Shown piece by piece: positions 11,480 through 22,067 of a DNA stretch of 62,000 nt. The notes below the pieces were generated by a model. That model did not search any database. It had not been told where the DNA came from and worked only from the letters and a program-made list of their open reading frames with translations. The position numbers and the translations under genes are program-made. The DNA is taken from positions 602,501 to 664,500 of the forward strand of contig WPIO01000059.1 of NCBI GenBank assembly GCA_009760855.2, written 5' to 3'. The stretch is from Cristatella mucedo. Taxonomy: Eukaryota > Bryozoa > Phylactolaemata > Cristatellidae. Positions within the stretch are counted from its first letter, which is position 1, and each line of letters begins with the position of its first letter.

Positions 11480-12409
11480 CCGCACGAACTCCATCGAACC
11501 GATCTTAGGCGTCGTGACAGCCGGGTCGACGGAGCTCGCATCGCTAGTTCTGCCAGCCTCACGGCACCGAAGGCCTGCGCAAAGCACGACGTCCGGAACA
11601 TCCGGGCACGATCGGGAGCTCGCGGACGCATCGCAGCAGAGGCGTGGCCGAGGTTCGCCGGAGCCTGCTGCTGCTGCTGCTGCTTCGGCAGCCGATGCGG
11701 CTTGCGCAAGGCTGAGGTCCACCACCTGAGCCACCACAATCGTCGTTGCCGCCGTTGCTGCCACGGTCACCTTCCTACAGATGTCGGCCACCTCGTCTGG
11801 GACAGCAGGTCTGCCTCCGAGATCATAGTCATTGCTGTCATCAGCGCTGCTTTGCTGACGACAGGGTAGTGGTGTTTCTTGCAGGAGGCCGCCTTTGCCG
11901 CCGCCGCCGCCACAGCCTGGCTGCGACGGTGGATGAAGGGGACCGTCGACGCTGCCTCGGCCTGGCAAGACCGCCTTGCCAAAAGCTGACCTGGTGCGTG
12001 CCGACTGACCAGACGGTAGACCACGCATACGATCGTCGGGCACATCGGTACTCGCTGTCAAGAGCAGGGTCGGCACTTCCGAGCAAGGAAGTTGGCTGCT
12101 GCTGCTGCCATGGCTGCTGCTGCCATGGCTGCTGCTGCCATTGCTGCTGCTGCCATTGCTGCTGCTGCTATTGCTGCCGCTGCCGCCGATGCTTCCCCGG
12201 CTGCCAAGTGCGCTGCGTCCGTGCACTGCCGTGGTTGCTGCGTGGCTGGCTCCGGCTGCACAATTCACAAAGCCGTTAAACGTGCAGCTGCGCCTCGGTT
12301 GCAGCTGCGAGCAGAGCTTCCGGCTCTCGACGGCAGCGACGAGGCTCTTGACTGACATGGCTGGCGAGACTTGGGGCTGCGGGGCAGGCCCGACGTCAGA
12401 TCGGAGCAC
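11480..12409 (-). CDS. Hypothetical coding exon, unknown gene
   Basis: A minus-strand frame is open for 320 codons. I do not recognise it. It begins with several Met options (12409, or 12355 in the context GCCAGCCATGTC), then CTFNGFVNC, a Ser/Asn/Gly/His run, a Gly-rich patch, SADDSNDYDLGGRPAVP, DEVADICRKV, an Ala run, and PKIGSMEFVR. Immediately after MEFVR is a strong splice donor, CGG|GTAAGC at 11479, and the frame stops soon after, which is how a real exon would look. Against it, other frames here are also partly open because of trinucleotide repeats, and no following exon was identified. Confidence 0.4.
12090..12185. repeat. GCT-rich 15-bp repeat inside the hypothetical exon
   Basis: GCTGCTGCTGCCATG-type units. 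On the minus strand they read as Ser/Asn/Gly/His runs in the frame of the hypothetical exon. Confidence 0.85.
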
Positions 12410-12879
12410 TCAGATCCTCGAGGTCTCCGGAAAGCTCGGCAAGCTGAAATCATCGGAAACGCGGGGCACTCGATCAGAGCATGACACTACATCCTTGACC
12501 TGGGTGTGGCAGAGTGTGCTGACCATAGGTCAGCACACTCTGGTCAGCACACTCGGCCGACAGTCAGCTACCGAGCCTCAGCCCATTCTACTTCACGTGG
12601 CCAGCGATTAATTGGTCAGGCACTGGTGGGTGCAACAGAAGCTGTGCCTGGTCGTGAGTCGCTCGGCCCTTTCTGGCATGGAAGTACGGCATTGCGGCTC
12701 AATTTATACAAATATGTGCAGCCACTAGCGCCCATCGAACGATTGCCGGGCAGCCCACAATAGTGTGGCTGGTCCGGAGGCATTGTTACAGCCAGCAGGT
12801 GGCTACCGAGTGTCATTCTCTTTCAAGCAGACAAGGCAAAGTGCAAGCGTGCAACTCGCAGTCGCAGCTTTGCAGCTCA

Positions 12880-13078
12880 CGTTATAAATAAAATAATAAT
12901 AAATCCTAGCTGATTCAACAGCCTCTTTTTGCATAGCGACCGAAGAGCCTTGACGGCTATCACCACTGCTTGCAGAGGCGATAAAGGATCGCCCACCGCA
13001 GGAATCGAACCCACGACCTCGGGACTTAGGTCATGAAAGCAACCGCCTTACCAAGTGTGCCGTCACGACGTTGCAGCG
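12880..13078 (-). mobile_element. SINE type 2
   Basis: Minus strand: GTAAGGCGGTTGCTTTC, box B GGGTTCGATTCC, GGGCGATCCTTTATCGCC, GGCTGTTGAATCAGCTAGG and a TTATTATTATTTTATTTA tail. It is one of the more complete type 2 copies. Confidence 0.78.
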
Positions 13079-13728
13079 CGCCCCTCCACGCTGCCGATCG
13101 GTGCACGAGCTGCTGCATGCCGAGCCCGGCATCCTGTGCTGCCTTGCTCCGACGTGCAGGACCTGCTCGTTCTCTTCCTTCCGCCAGCCATCTTAAATAC
13201 GGCCTAGTCTAGAGCTGGTCGCGTCGTACCAACTGCTGTGCGACTACCCAGGCTAAAATTGCTTGGAGAAGGCGCCGTCTCCATTTCACATTCTCTTAAA
13301 GCATCGGACTCACGGAGCTCGCACTCACGAAGTAACGCCATGGACGCCTTCTGACCTGATGGCACTTAAAAAGAAGGTAAACAGCGACACATTCCTTGCA
13401 TCGTCTGCTCCGTCCGCATGAATCGTTGCCTGTTCGCTTTTCGTGCTACCACTTTTTGTCTCTTCGTCTCTTTGTCTATTTGTCTCTTTGTCCAATTACC
13501 GATCGATATGCATGCTTCCTTTCCAACATATTCAAAAGGTGCAGAAAAAGACGTAGCTCTCTTTGGGTGCCATATAAATGTCGTGTTATTATTACTGTGG
13601 TTGTGCTTTGGCATCTGGCAAGATACTTTTGGCAGAATACCGGAAGAACGCCAAATATAGAGATACAAATAAAAGGGAGTCTTCAATCTTTTCTCTACTC
13701 TGCCAGAATATCCTTGTGAATGCCGCCC

Positions 13729-13896
13729 TGGTTTGGCCCAGGGCTCAATGTGCTCGCCTTTAACGATCTAGGTCAAGGCACTTACCTTTACGACCCAGGT
13801 CGTGGGCTCAAGCCTCGTGGTATATACAAAGCGTCTGGATAGAGATTCAGCTCTCTTAAGATGCCATACGAGTGAATTACATTTATTTTATTTTGA
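13729..13896 (+). mobile_element. SINE type 1
   Basis: GGTTTGGCCCAGGGCTC, box B GGGCTCAAGCC, tail with CAAAGCGTCTGGATAGAGA and GTGAATTACATTTATTTTA. Confidence 0.82.
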
Positions 13897-14406
13897 ATGC
13901 TACTCACTCACACTCCGGGATCCGAGGTCAGTGGCCCAGTCAGACGGGAGCCTGCTCTGATGTGGCGAATCCTACCCACGCAGAGGAGCAGAGGAAATCA
14001 GACTGTCGTGCCAGGAAAGGTGCCCGAGACTTGATAACTAGTGAGTACGATACGTAGTCAATGTGAAGCCGAAGCTTAAAAACGTCGCTGCAGTGCTGCC
14101 AGAAGCAGTGTTCAATTCCCACGACTCGATGCACGTCAGAGCTTGCCACAGCGTTGTAGTCTTCTTTCCTTTATTATGCCTGCTTATTTATTATGCCCGG
14201 TTACGCCTGCTACTTGTACCTCCTCCCTTCTTCTCTGCCGAGCTTGCTATTATATTGGCAGGTCGCCCCAGTTGAGCACCTCAGTAACTCCCAATTCATT
14301 CCAGTTACTGTGTCGTCGGCAATGGCCAACAATGACGCTATTAGCTGAGGGAACTCAGACACAATTTGAACTGGGTGAATCAGCCATTATTCTCCCTCTC
14401 TTCTTT

Positions 14407-14898
14407 CTCACTCACTCACTCACTCACTCACTCACTCACTCACTCACTCACTCACTCACTCACTCACCCACTCACTCACTCACTCACTCACTCACTCACT
14501 CACTCACTCACTCACTCACTCACTCACTCACTCACTCACTCACTCACTCACTCACTCACTCACTCACTCACTCACTCACTCACTCACTCACTCACTCACT
14601 CACTCACTCACTCACTCACTCACTCACTCACTCACTCACTCACTCACTCACTCACTCACTCACTCACTCACTCACTCACTCACTCACTCACTCACTCACT
14701 CACTCACTCACTCACTCACTCACTCACTCACTCACTCACTCACTCACTCACTCACCCACTCACCCACTCACTCACTCACTCACTCACTCACTCACTCACT
14801 CACTCACTCACTCACTCACTCACTCTCTCACTCACTCACTCACTCACTCACTCACTCTCTCACTCACTCACTCACTCACTCACTCACTAACTCACTAA
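14407..14898. repeat. CACT tetranucleotide array, about 490 bp
   Basis: More than 115 CTCA units with few variants (CCCA and CTCT units near 14,465, 14,755-14,765, 14,825 and 14,857). All frames read LTHS-type repeats. Confidence 0.98.
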
Positions 14899-15249
14899 CT
14901 CTTCTGCTCCATTCGGAAAAGTCGTTGACTCGTGAAGCTACTGAGAAGGATAAGCTCGCTCGCTGTAACTGACCAATGGAGCGTCTTGAATGAGCAAACG
15001 AGATCTTTATCTTTTTGAAGAAAAGTAAGAAAAGTACGTCGGCGCTCCTGACCGAATGAGTGCTGCACTAGCCCTGCGATCGGTTCGCACGAATAAGTCG
15101 ATCACTTTAAGCTTGCTGTAGCACGGCGTTTTGAAAGCAAAAAAAATCCAGCAGTATATTCGAAGTTTCGGCTCTGCGAAAGTGGCCTTTTAATTTGCAC
15201 ACACCTACCTGGAACAGCTTACAACGCGCTTGCTTTTGTAGCGACTTTT

Positions 15250-16260
15250 GTCGCGATCTGCAGCCGCCGAAAACTGCTACCTGACACCGCCAGGCTTCAC
15301 GCGAGCGCCACCCCGATCTAGATCCTGCGAGCGTGCGCCTAGCGACTTCAGTGAACGACCGACACCTACGCGCAGCTCCGCCGCCACCTCGCCGCCGCCG
15401 TTCGCATGCGCTGAGACGATTCATCCGCCGAGACTCACGTGCCGCCGCCGGCTAAAGTGGCGAGCGGCGCAGCGTGTACGAGCTGCGCCGCCGCGAAGCC
15501 GCGAGCTGGCAGCGACCACATCGGGACGCGTCTGCTGCTGCTGCAGGCCGCCTCACCTCCGCTCCGCTCTCGCTCTCTGCCTGACTCCTCCGCGCGCTTC
15601 GCGCTCGCGAGGCTGCGCTCTCGTCCCGGGAGGCTGCGCTCTACCGAAGCCGCCGCCGCCTCGCGCGCGCGCGCGCACTCCTACCCTGCGTCCGGCGGCG
15701 CCCGGCGCGAGAGCGCTGAGCGAAAGCGGTCCGCAATGTCGCGCGGAGGGCCGCGCGGCGCCCGAGCGTCGCTCTCGGATGCGACCGGCGGCTCGCAAAG
15801 AATGCTGCGCAAACAAGGTCGGACGCGCTCTGCTTGGTTAGAGCCGAGCTCTCTGTTACCTCGCTCTTCGGCTCCACCGTCCCAGCTCCCAGTGTCAACA
15901 CCAACGCCGCCGCCGCCGCCGCAGGCGGCCGCCGTCAGCGAAGTAAGGCGGGAAAAGTCACTCGGGCTCGTCTGCGTTCAGCCGGAGCTGCGGGCGTGAC
16001 GCCGCTACTGTCTCGTCGTCCACGACCCCAACGTGCAATCTCTGCCGCTGTCGTGCGACGACTGAGCCGCCGTAACTCCGCCGTAACCCACTCTTCGCAA
16101 TCGAATTCGGAGAGAGATCGCGCGACGAGACGAGGCGCTCGGCAGAAACGCCAGACTTATAGATTGGCAAGCCGCCAGTTGGCGCACGAACGCACTTCCA
16201 CCGACGGCCGCTTTCGCGCTGAGCTGCTGCTGCACTGAGCTGCACTTCCGCTGTTCCGTT
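15250..16260. promoter_or_regulatory. CpG-rich block, possible promoter or 5' exon
   Basis: About 1 kb is visibly richer in CG dinucleotides than its flanks, including a GCGCGCGCGCGC run near 15,663-15,676. Open frames occur on both strands (for example 15,439-15,999 +), but none resembles a known protein and they overlap one another, so I do not call a CDS. A promoter-associated CpG island is the simplest guess. Confidence 0.35.
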
Positions 16261-16271
16261 TCGTTCAAGCT

Positions 16272-16457
16272 GTTCCGCTGCTCAGACTGCTTCCGTTGCT
16301 GCTTCCGCTGCTGCTTCCGCTGCTGCTTCCGTTGCTGCTTCCGTTGCTGCTTCCGCTGCTGCTTCCGCTGCTGCTTCCGTTGCTGCTTCCGCTGCTGCTT
16401 CCGTTGCTGCTTCCGCTGCTGCTTCCGTTGCTGCTTCCGTTGCTGCTTCCGCCGCCG
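16272..16457. repeat. 12-bp minisatellite GCTGCTTCCGYT
   Basis: About 14 units alternating GCTGCTTCCGCT and GCTGCTTCCGTT. All forward and reverse frames lack stops, giving long spurious frames. Confidence 0.93.
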
Positions 16458-16674
16458 CCGCAGCAGCAGCTGCTCCGTCGTGCAGCGGGCACGGTCTCTC
16501 TCTCCGACCGCTGTTTGTGCTCGTGTCTGTGCTTCTTTGCATTGCACAATTTTGATTTATACATCAGGCTTAGAAGTTCAATCGTTTCTCATAGAAGATG
16601 TTCTGCAGTACTTTATATGCACCACTTTAACTCCTATTGTATGCATAATTTATTGATTCAGTCCTGATATGCCA

Positions 16675-16950
16675 TCTTTAATAATAATAATAATAATTCA
16701 CTTAATAAAGCGCCCTCAGAGAACTCAATCTCTCTCTAGGCGCTTTACATTTGCTGTAAAGTGAAATGCAATTGAACGGTAAGTAAAATCATGCTTGAAA
16801 AACAAACGAGATGAATAATATGGTTAGGGGTGACATGCACAGGGTCAGCATGCAAATGTGGTTAGTGGCAGCATGCACAGTGTCAGCACGCTTAAGCACA
16901 TCAAAGACGAATCACAGGGACCCACTAAATGCTGTCCTAAATAGGTTTGT
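16675..16950 (-). mobile_element. LINE family A 3' UTR fragment
   Basis: On the minus strand it ends in an ATT tail and holds the nested hairpin plus the 3' UTR with AAATGCAATTGAACG and GACATGCACAGGG blocks seen in the copies at 21,003-21,277 and 28,180-28,450. Confidence 0.85.
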
Positions 16951-17032
16951 TTTTAAACCCAATAATAGCAAGACAGTTGAGCAAAACTCGTGGTTATAAA
17001 TTAATAATTTCATCATTGTTGATACTCCAGAA

Positions 17033-17215
17033 CGGTGGTTCTCAACCTTCCGAATGCCGCGACCCTTTAATACAGTTACTCGTGTTGTGGCAAATCCCAA
17101 GCGTAAAATTACTGCGTGCACAATGTGGACATGCGCGATGGTCGTAGGCGACCCCCGTGAAAGGGTCGCGCGAGCCCCAGAGGGGATCGCGCGACCCACA
17201 GATTGAGAACCGCTG
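17033..17215. mobile_element. SPIN-like hAT MITE (non-autonomous DNA transposon)
   Basis: A 183-bp element has inverted ends: left GGTTCTCAACC near its start and right TTGAGAACCGCTG at its end. Just inside the left end is ATGCCGCGACCCTTTAATAC, and near the right end, on the reverse strand, are GTGGGTCGCGCGA and GGGTCGCCTACGACCATCG. These subterminal blocks are those of the SPIN (Space Invaders) hAT family. It is flanked by 8-bp duplications CTCCAGAA (17025-17032) and CTCTAGAA (17216-17223), one mismatch apart and with TA at the centre as expected for Buster-type hAT. No transposase is encoded. Confidence 0.88.
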
Positions 17216-17239
17216 CTCTAGAAAACAAATAACAAATAT

Positions 17240-17372
17240 GATCCATTCGTACAGTGACATGAGAGAACTTAATCTCTGTCTAGACACTTTAGAAGTGCTG
17301 CAGGGCTCAAGCCCGCGACCCTGGTAATTAAAGTTGACCACCTTATTCCTGGGCCAAACCGGGCCGGCGTCG
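17240..17372 (-). mobile_element. SINE type 1
   Basis: Minus strand: CCGGTTTGGCCCAGGAAT, box B GGGCTTGAGCCC, then the tail with AGAGATTAAGTTCTCT. It lies directly beside the SPIN-like MITE. Confidence 0.78.
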
Positions 17373-17764
17373 GGAAGGATAGTTGTCACGTATCCGATTT
17401 AGTGCAGTCCAGCTCAATGACTCGCCGTCTGTTGAAGCGATGTCAATACTCTTTCAAAATGCAAAGAAGCACGCGGCATCGCATTCGCGCAAAGAGCGTG
17501 TCCGTATACGTTGTGATTAATTCGCCGCGAGCCGCAGCGAGCGTGCGAGAATACGCGAGAACAGCTGCATTCTGCGACGACACTGACCGAGCCGTATTTG
17601 AAATACAAACCGTGCAGCGTCTGCTGCTGCAACCGATAAAGTGAATAGTTGCCTTTCTGACATTCTATCCTGGATGTCAGGCAGCAAATTGTTTTTTTTT
17701 TTTTAGGGAAAACGACGATAAAGCGAGCGTAGGACACCCGAAGCTTGCGGCTGGGCTAAACAAA

Positions 17765-17935
17765 TATTAGCCGATTAATTAACAGCCTCATTTGTACAGC
17801 GGCAGAAGAGCATTAACGAATCTCACCGTCGCTTGCAGCTGGCAATACAGTGTCGGCGACTGCTGGATTCGAAACCACGACATCGGTCGTGAAGAGCGAG
17901 CACCTGACCTCCTGGGCGGCATTGGCGATGCTATT
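17765..17935 (-). mobile_element. SINE type 2
   Basis: Minus strand: CAGGAGGTCAGGTGCTCGC, box B GGTTTCGAATCC, then GAGGCTGTTAATTAATC near the 3' end. Confidence 0.75.
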
Positions 17936-18329
17936 GTTCTACTATCGCTATGTGTTCAAAGTTTAAGTTCCCTCTAAAATAAACGCTTAAAGTTTGAAAG
18001 TTTCATTCACAAGACTGCTTCTGCATTTAGCCATCACGTCCGACCCTTGTCTAAAATTAAGGGCTGTCTAACACGGTGGCATGCTAGAATTTGTATAGCT
18101 CCATAGTCCTGCCGAGGCTACACTACAGCGATTCCGTTTTGGCTTGGCTAACAAACAAAAAACATTTACCCTCTGCAGCTAGTTATGAATATGGCTACAA
18201 GGGTCGTCAACAAATACCCAAGGTTCATCTGTGCGTCGTCTGCTTTGTTGGTGGAGCTGCCATGGCTCGATCGTCTATCGACAGATGCAGAGTAGTAAAA
18301 TTCTTCCGACGACCCATAATGCCCACCGT

Positions 18330-18700
18330 CGCTATGGGCGCGTCCCAGCAAGCAGAACGGTTGCATCAATTTCAGCCTCCTCGCGCCCCTCAGGTCCTCC
18401 GAGGACAGCGAGTTTGCTCTTCCGTCCAGGCGCTTGAAGGATATTGCGCAGTAGGAGCTTCTGTTCACGGTTTCCAGAGTGCTCACTCCAGACAATTAAT
18501 TGTTCGGCAACGACATCTTTTCTCCCACACTCCCACGTGACACGTTCTTTCCGGTCGTCCTGAGCTGCTGCAGCTGCTTCGATGCTACTCACTTCCTTGA
18601 CTGCCCTCCCCCGGACAAAGTTTTTTTGCTTTTCACTTTCTCATCGTTGCGTGAGATGCAGTCCGTTGGCCACCGTGTGTGTACCAAAATGCCGTCTTTC
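18330..18700 (+). mobile_element. LINE family B 3' fragment
   Basis: Diverged plus-strand match to the copies at 23,216 and 19,608: LHQFQPPRAPQVLRGQ-type sequence, then TTTCTCATCGTTGCGTGAGA and GTTGGCCACCG. Confidence 0.65.
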
Positions 18701-19199
18701 CGGCTCTTTTGGCGCACTGGAGAAAACATTCCTATTATTATCCTTCCGCGTACGACGCGCCAAGTCTTTGTGCAGCTACTGAAGGAGACGCATTGCGCAC
18801 GCGGTGCGCTGCTTATGCGGACTCAGTTGGCGGTAGGCGTAGGCTACGCCGCTTAGACTAGCGTATCTAGTACGCAGCCGCAACACTAAGCGTAATACTA
18901 GCAAAGAAAGCTACGGCACTAAGAGTTCGGTACAGAACCATTAGTGAACCTGACCTCTTTCTAGGCACTTGAAATGCACACGATTCGATGGCGTCTTCCC
19001 TGGGCTGCGATCGAGTCTGGCTCGTTCGAGGTTGAAGCAGCGCCCCCACTCGGCGTGTATTGGCTTGTTGGCCAGGTGCCTCCTATCCAGGATTTTGATG
19101 GGGTAAACGCTGACCTTCGCAAACGCTAAACGCTGACCTTCGAAAGAAGCTCGCGCACGCTCCTCTGCAGCCTCCTCTTTTCAACATATCACTTTAATT

Positions 19200-19315
19200 A
19201 AATCATTCGATCGTGCTTCCTTTGCAGCAAATGTAGAGTGCCTAGAAAGAAACCGAGTTCTCCGAGGGCGCTACACCAAATGCATTATTATTATTATTAT
19301 TATCATCATTATTAA
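19200..19315 (+). mobile_element. LINE family A tail
   Basis: TCGTGCTTCCTTTGCAGC leads into the hairpin tail and a TTA repeat. It is a very short 5'-truncated insertion. Confidence 0.8.
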
Positions 19316-19557
19316 CTCTGAATTTTTTAATTCAGCCGTTTACTTGGTTATATTAACAATTAGCTCATGAAAAGTCACACGACAAGCCCTCAGCTCCGCA
19401 CGTTGAAGATGAGCCGGAAGGAAGCCTCTTTTTCGCAGCACGGAGCGAGAAACTCGCTCCGGACGTTCGCTCGAAGAGCCTGAGGCGGCAGAGCGGCGCA
19501 AAGCGGCTTGACCTCGACCTCGTCAAACCTGTCCGTTTGAGAAACTCTGCATGCTAT

Positions 19558-20040
19558 GTAATGTATCTCGTCTGTAACTCCACAAAGTCATAAAGACCAT
19601 GTGGGCGTTACGCAGGAGAGTTTTGTATAGCGCACTCACAGCCTAAGCGGCTTTCGGTACGCATTCGGTAGCCAACAGACTTCGTCTCACGCAACAAAGA
19701 GAAAGTGGGAAGCATCGCAGAGTCAGGAGAGCAGTTGAGGTAGTGAGTAGCATGGAAGTAGCAGTTGAGGACCGCTGAAAAAGATGTGCCACAGTCGGCA
19801 GTTGGAGAGTAGATGTCGTTGCGTAAGAATTGTGGAAGCGAGTTCCACAGTCTAGGACCTGCAGAGCTAAAGCTTCTGTCGCCAACTGTCTTTAAGCGGA
19901 GGAAAGGGACAGCTAATTTATTGTCCACACAGGACCTGAGGGCGCGAACAGGCTGAAACTGATGCAGCAGTTCAGCTAGGTACGAAGGAGCCAAGCCGTG
20001 GCGGGCCTTAATTTGACCAGTCTTAAAACAAAGTAGCAGC
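19558..20040 (-). mobile_element. LINE family B 3' end
   Basis: Minus strand encodes KARHGLAPSYLAELLHQFQP, then RLKTVGDRSFSSAGPRLWNS, the C-terminus of a CR1/L2-like RT. A 3' UTR with TCTTTATGACTTTGTGGAGT and ACAGACGAGATACATTAC follows. It differs from family A in tail and sequence. Confidence 0.8.
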
Positions 20041-20756
20041 CCGTCTGGAAACCGACAGCGAACCGCCGGGAAACCGGCGGCAAACGCGCGCGCCGAAGGC
20101 GAGCCGCCCGCGCAGGCTCTCCAGCGCCCAAAAGACGAAGGAAGAAAGTAGGACCGTGCCCATTCGGCGCGTGTAGCCTGACCACGTGACGCCGACGACG
20201 AGCCTTTGGAGCCGCTGCGTAGCACGTGCTTTAGTCAATAATTTATTTTCCCAAATCCTCGTTAAACCCGGTGGCCTACTTCGCGGAATCATCATCGCTA
20301 GCACCCGGAAGTTTGTCGGACGTTCGCGGGCGACGTGGAGAGAGGGGCTAAAGGTCAATGGACGCGCTGCTCAAGTGACCTCTCTGCCGCCGCATGCTAG
20401 AGCGACTAGAAAAAGCCTGGCTGAATATTTATATCCGAATCTCAATTCGGCCCCTCGCACTTTGGCGGCCATTTGGCGGCCATTTATTTATTTCTGCTCG
20501 AGGGCGGGCGAGTCGCCGAATAATGGCCTGGCCCTTCGATGTGCTGTTACGCTAAAGAGAAAGTACCTAAGGAGAAAGGCAGGACTGCTTAGGAGTCTCG
20601 TAACAGCGTGCTATTACGAGCATCACGACCTGCAGTTACGACCACCGTAGCGGCACATTAGCTAGAGTTCATTGGCTCGTAACGGCGTGCCAGCCCGTTG
20701 GCGACGCGTTTGAAAATGCACCCTCGAGGCCTTCTTGAACCTGCAGATTTGTGTCG

Positions 20757-20845
20757 GAGCACTTGCAGCAAATGTAAAGTGCCCAGAAAGAGATCGAGTT
20801 CTCCGAGGGCGCTATAACAAGCGTACTATCACTATTATTATTCAG
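20757..20845 (+). mobile_element. LINE family A tail
   Basis: CAGCAAATGTAAAGTGCCC is followed by the hairpin and a short TTA-rich tail. Confidence 0.78.
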
Positions 20846-20999
20846 TTTCGGCTTTTGCTTTGCCGGGCTCGTGCGCGTCACGACTTCAGCATCCTTAGGC
20901 GAATTGCCTAGCGGTTAGCGCCCCATGAGAAGGTCGTCGCCGCTTATCAAGCTACGGACTAATGATTTAAAATTAATTGAATCGGTCGGTATTCTCTAG

Positions 21000-21277
21000 C
21001 TATATTAGGACAGCATTTAGTGGATCCCTGTGATTCGTCCTTGATGTGCTTATGCGTGCTGACACTGTGCGTGCTGCCACTAACCACATTTGCATGCTGA
21101 CCCTGTGCATGTCACCCCAAACCATATTATTCATTTCGTTTATTTTTCAAGCATGATTTTACTTACCATTCAATTGCATTTTACTTTACAGCAAATGTAA
21201 AGCGCCTAGAGATAGATTAAGTTCTCTGAGTGCGCTTTATCAAGTGAATTATTATTATTATTATTATTATTATTATT
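21000..21277 (+). mobile_element. LINE family A 3' UTR copy
   Basis: It starts at TTAGGACAGCATTTAGTGG and runs through the 3' UTR to the hairpin tail and nine or more ATT units. It is closely similar to 28,187-28,450. Confidence 0.87.
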
Positions 21278-21561
21278 TCTCGGCCGCAGGGTAGCCTGAA
21301 GAGACCGATGCTGTGGAGCCAGGGCTCCGAATGGGGGGCGTGGCGTCGCACGAAATTGCTGCCGCATTTTCTGGAAAATACTCAAGCAATTTTTCGCGCC
21401 AAATAAGGACCGATAGGATGAGTTTTACAGCTCCTCAGGACATGTGAATAGGCCTTTTTTATAGAGAAAACAGGATCGTCTGCATCACCGGAAGAGCGCC
21501 GCCCACGAACTATTAGAGCGTGGGGGCAATCGAATGGGGGTGGAGGGTCTATACCCGCCAG

Positions 21562-21566
<5 letters not shown>

Positions 21567-21651
<85 letters not shown>

Positions 21652-21663
21652 TATATAAATATA
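21567..21663. repeat. AT microsatellite at a SINE tail
   Basis: About 80 bp of pure AT, then an A/T-rich stretch abutting the 3' end of the SINE at 21,664. Confidence 0.95.
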
Positions 21664-21802
21664 TTATTCATTTTTATAGCTCTCCAAGAGAACTTAATCT
21701 GTATTCAGGCGCTTCACATATGCCTCGGGGCTCGAGCCCACGATCACAGCCAGGCCTTGGTCGGGGCGGGCACCTCAACCGCTGGACTAAACCAGCGTTT
21801 AT
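21664..21802 (-). mobile_element. SINE type 1 followed by an AT microsatellite
   Basis: Minus strand: CTGGTTTAGTCCAGCGGTTG, box B GGGCTCGAGCCCC, GTGAAGCGCCTGAATACAGA and an A/T-rich tail that runs into the long AT repeat. Confidence 0.87.
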
Positions 21803-22067
21803 TCATCGCAAACTCAGCGGCTGCTGAATTGTGACGCAATTACGCCGTCGGTGACGAGGTAAGAGAGCGAAGGAAAAGAGGTCGGCCGAGGTCGCAACCC
21901 CGCTATAGGGGGAGGCGGCATGTGCCCCCAGCGCCACTTTTGCTCCACAACTTTGTCTTCGCCGCGAGTGTCTTCTTGGGTGCTTCTGCATGCACGCGTC
22001 TAAGCATGCAAACTTGATAACTTGCCACGTGTCACAAACTCTTGATTAACGCTTCTCATGTGCTCCT

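Noticed and set aside
14143-14898. Long plus-strand frames reading LTHS repeats
   Set aside because: They are produced entirely by the CACT microsatellite, which is open in every frame.
16005-16547. Minus-strand frame with QRK repeats
   Set aside because: It depends on the 12-bp minisatellite and has no conserved start, domain or splice support.
19608-20225. 205-codon minus-strand frame as a host gene
   Set aside because: The recognisable part is the C-terminus of a LINE RT followed by the LINE B 3' end, and the upstream part has no similarity.
20885-20950. tRNA-like GCCTAGCGGTTAGCGCC sequence
   Set aside because: Only a box A-like match with no box B or cloverleaf and no SINE tail.
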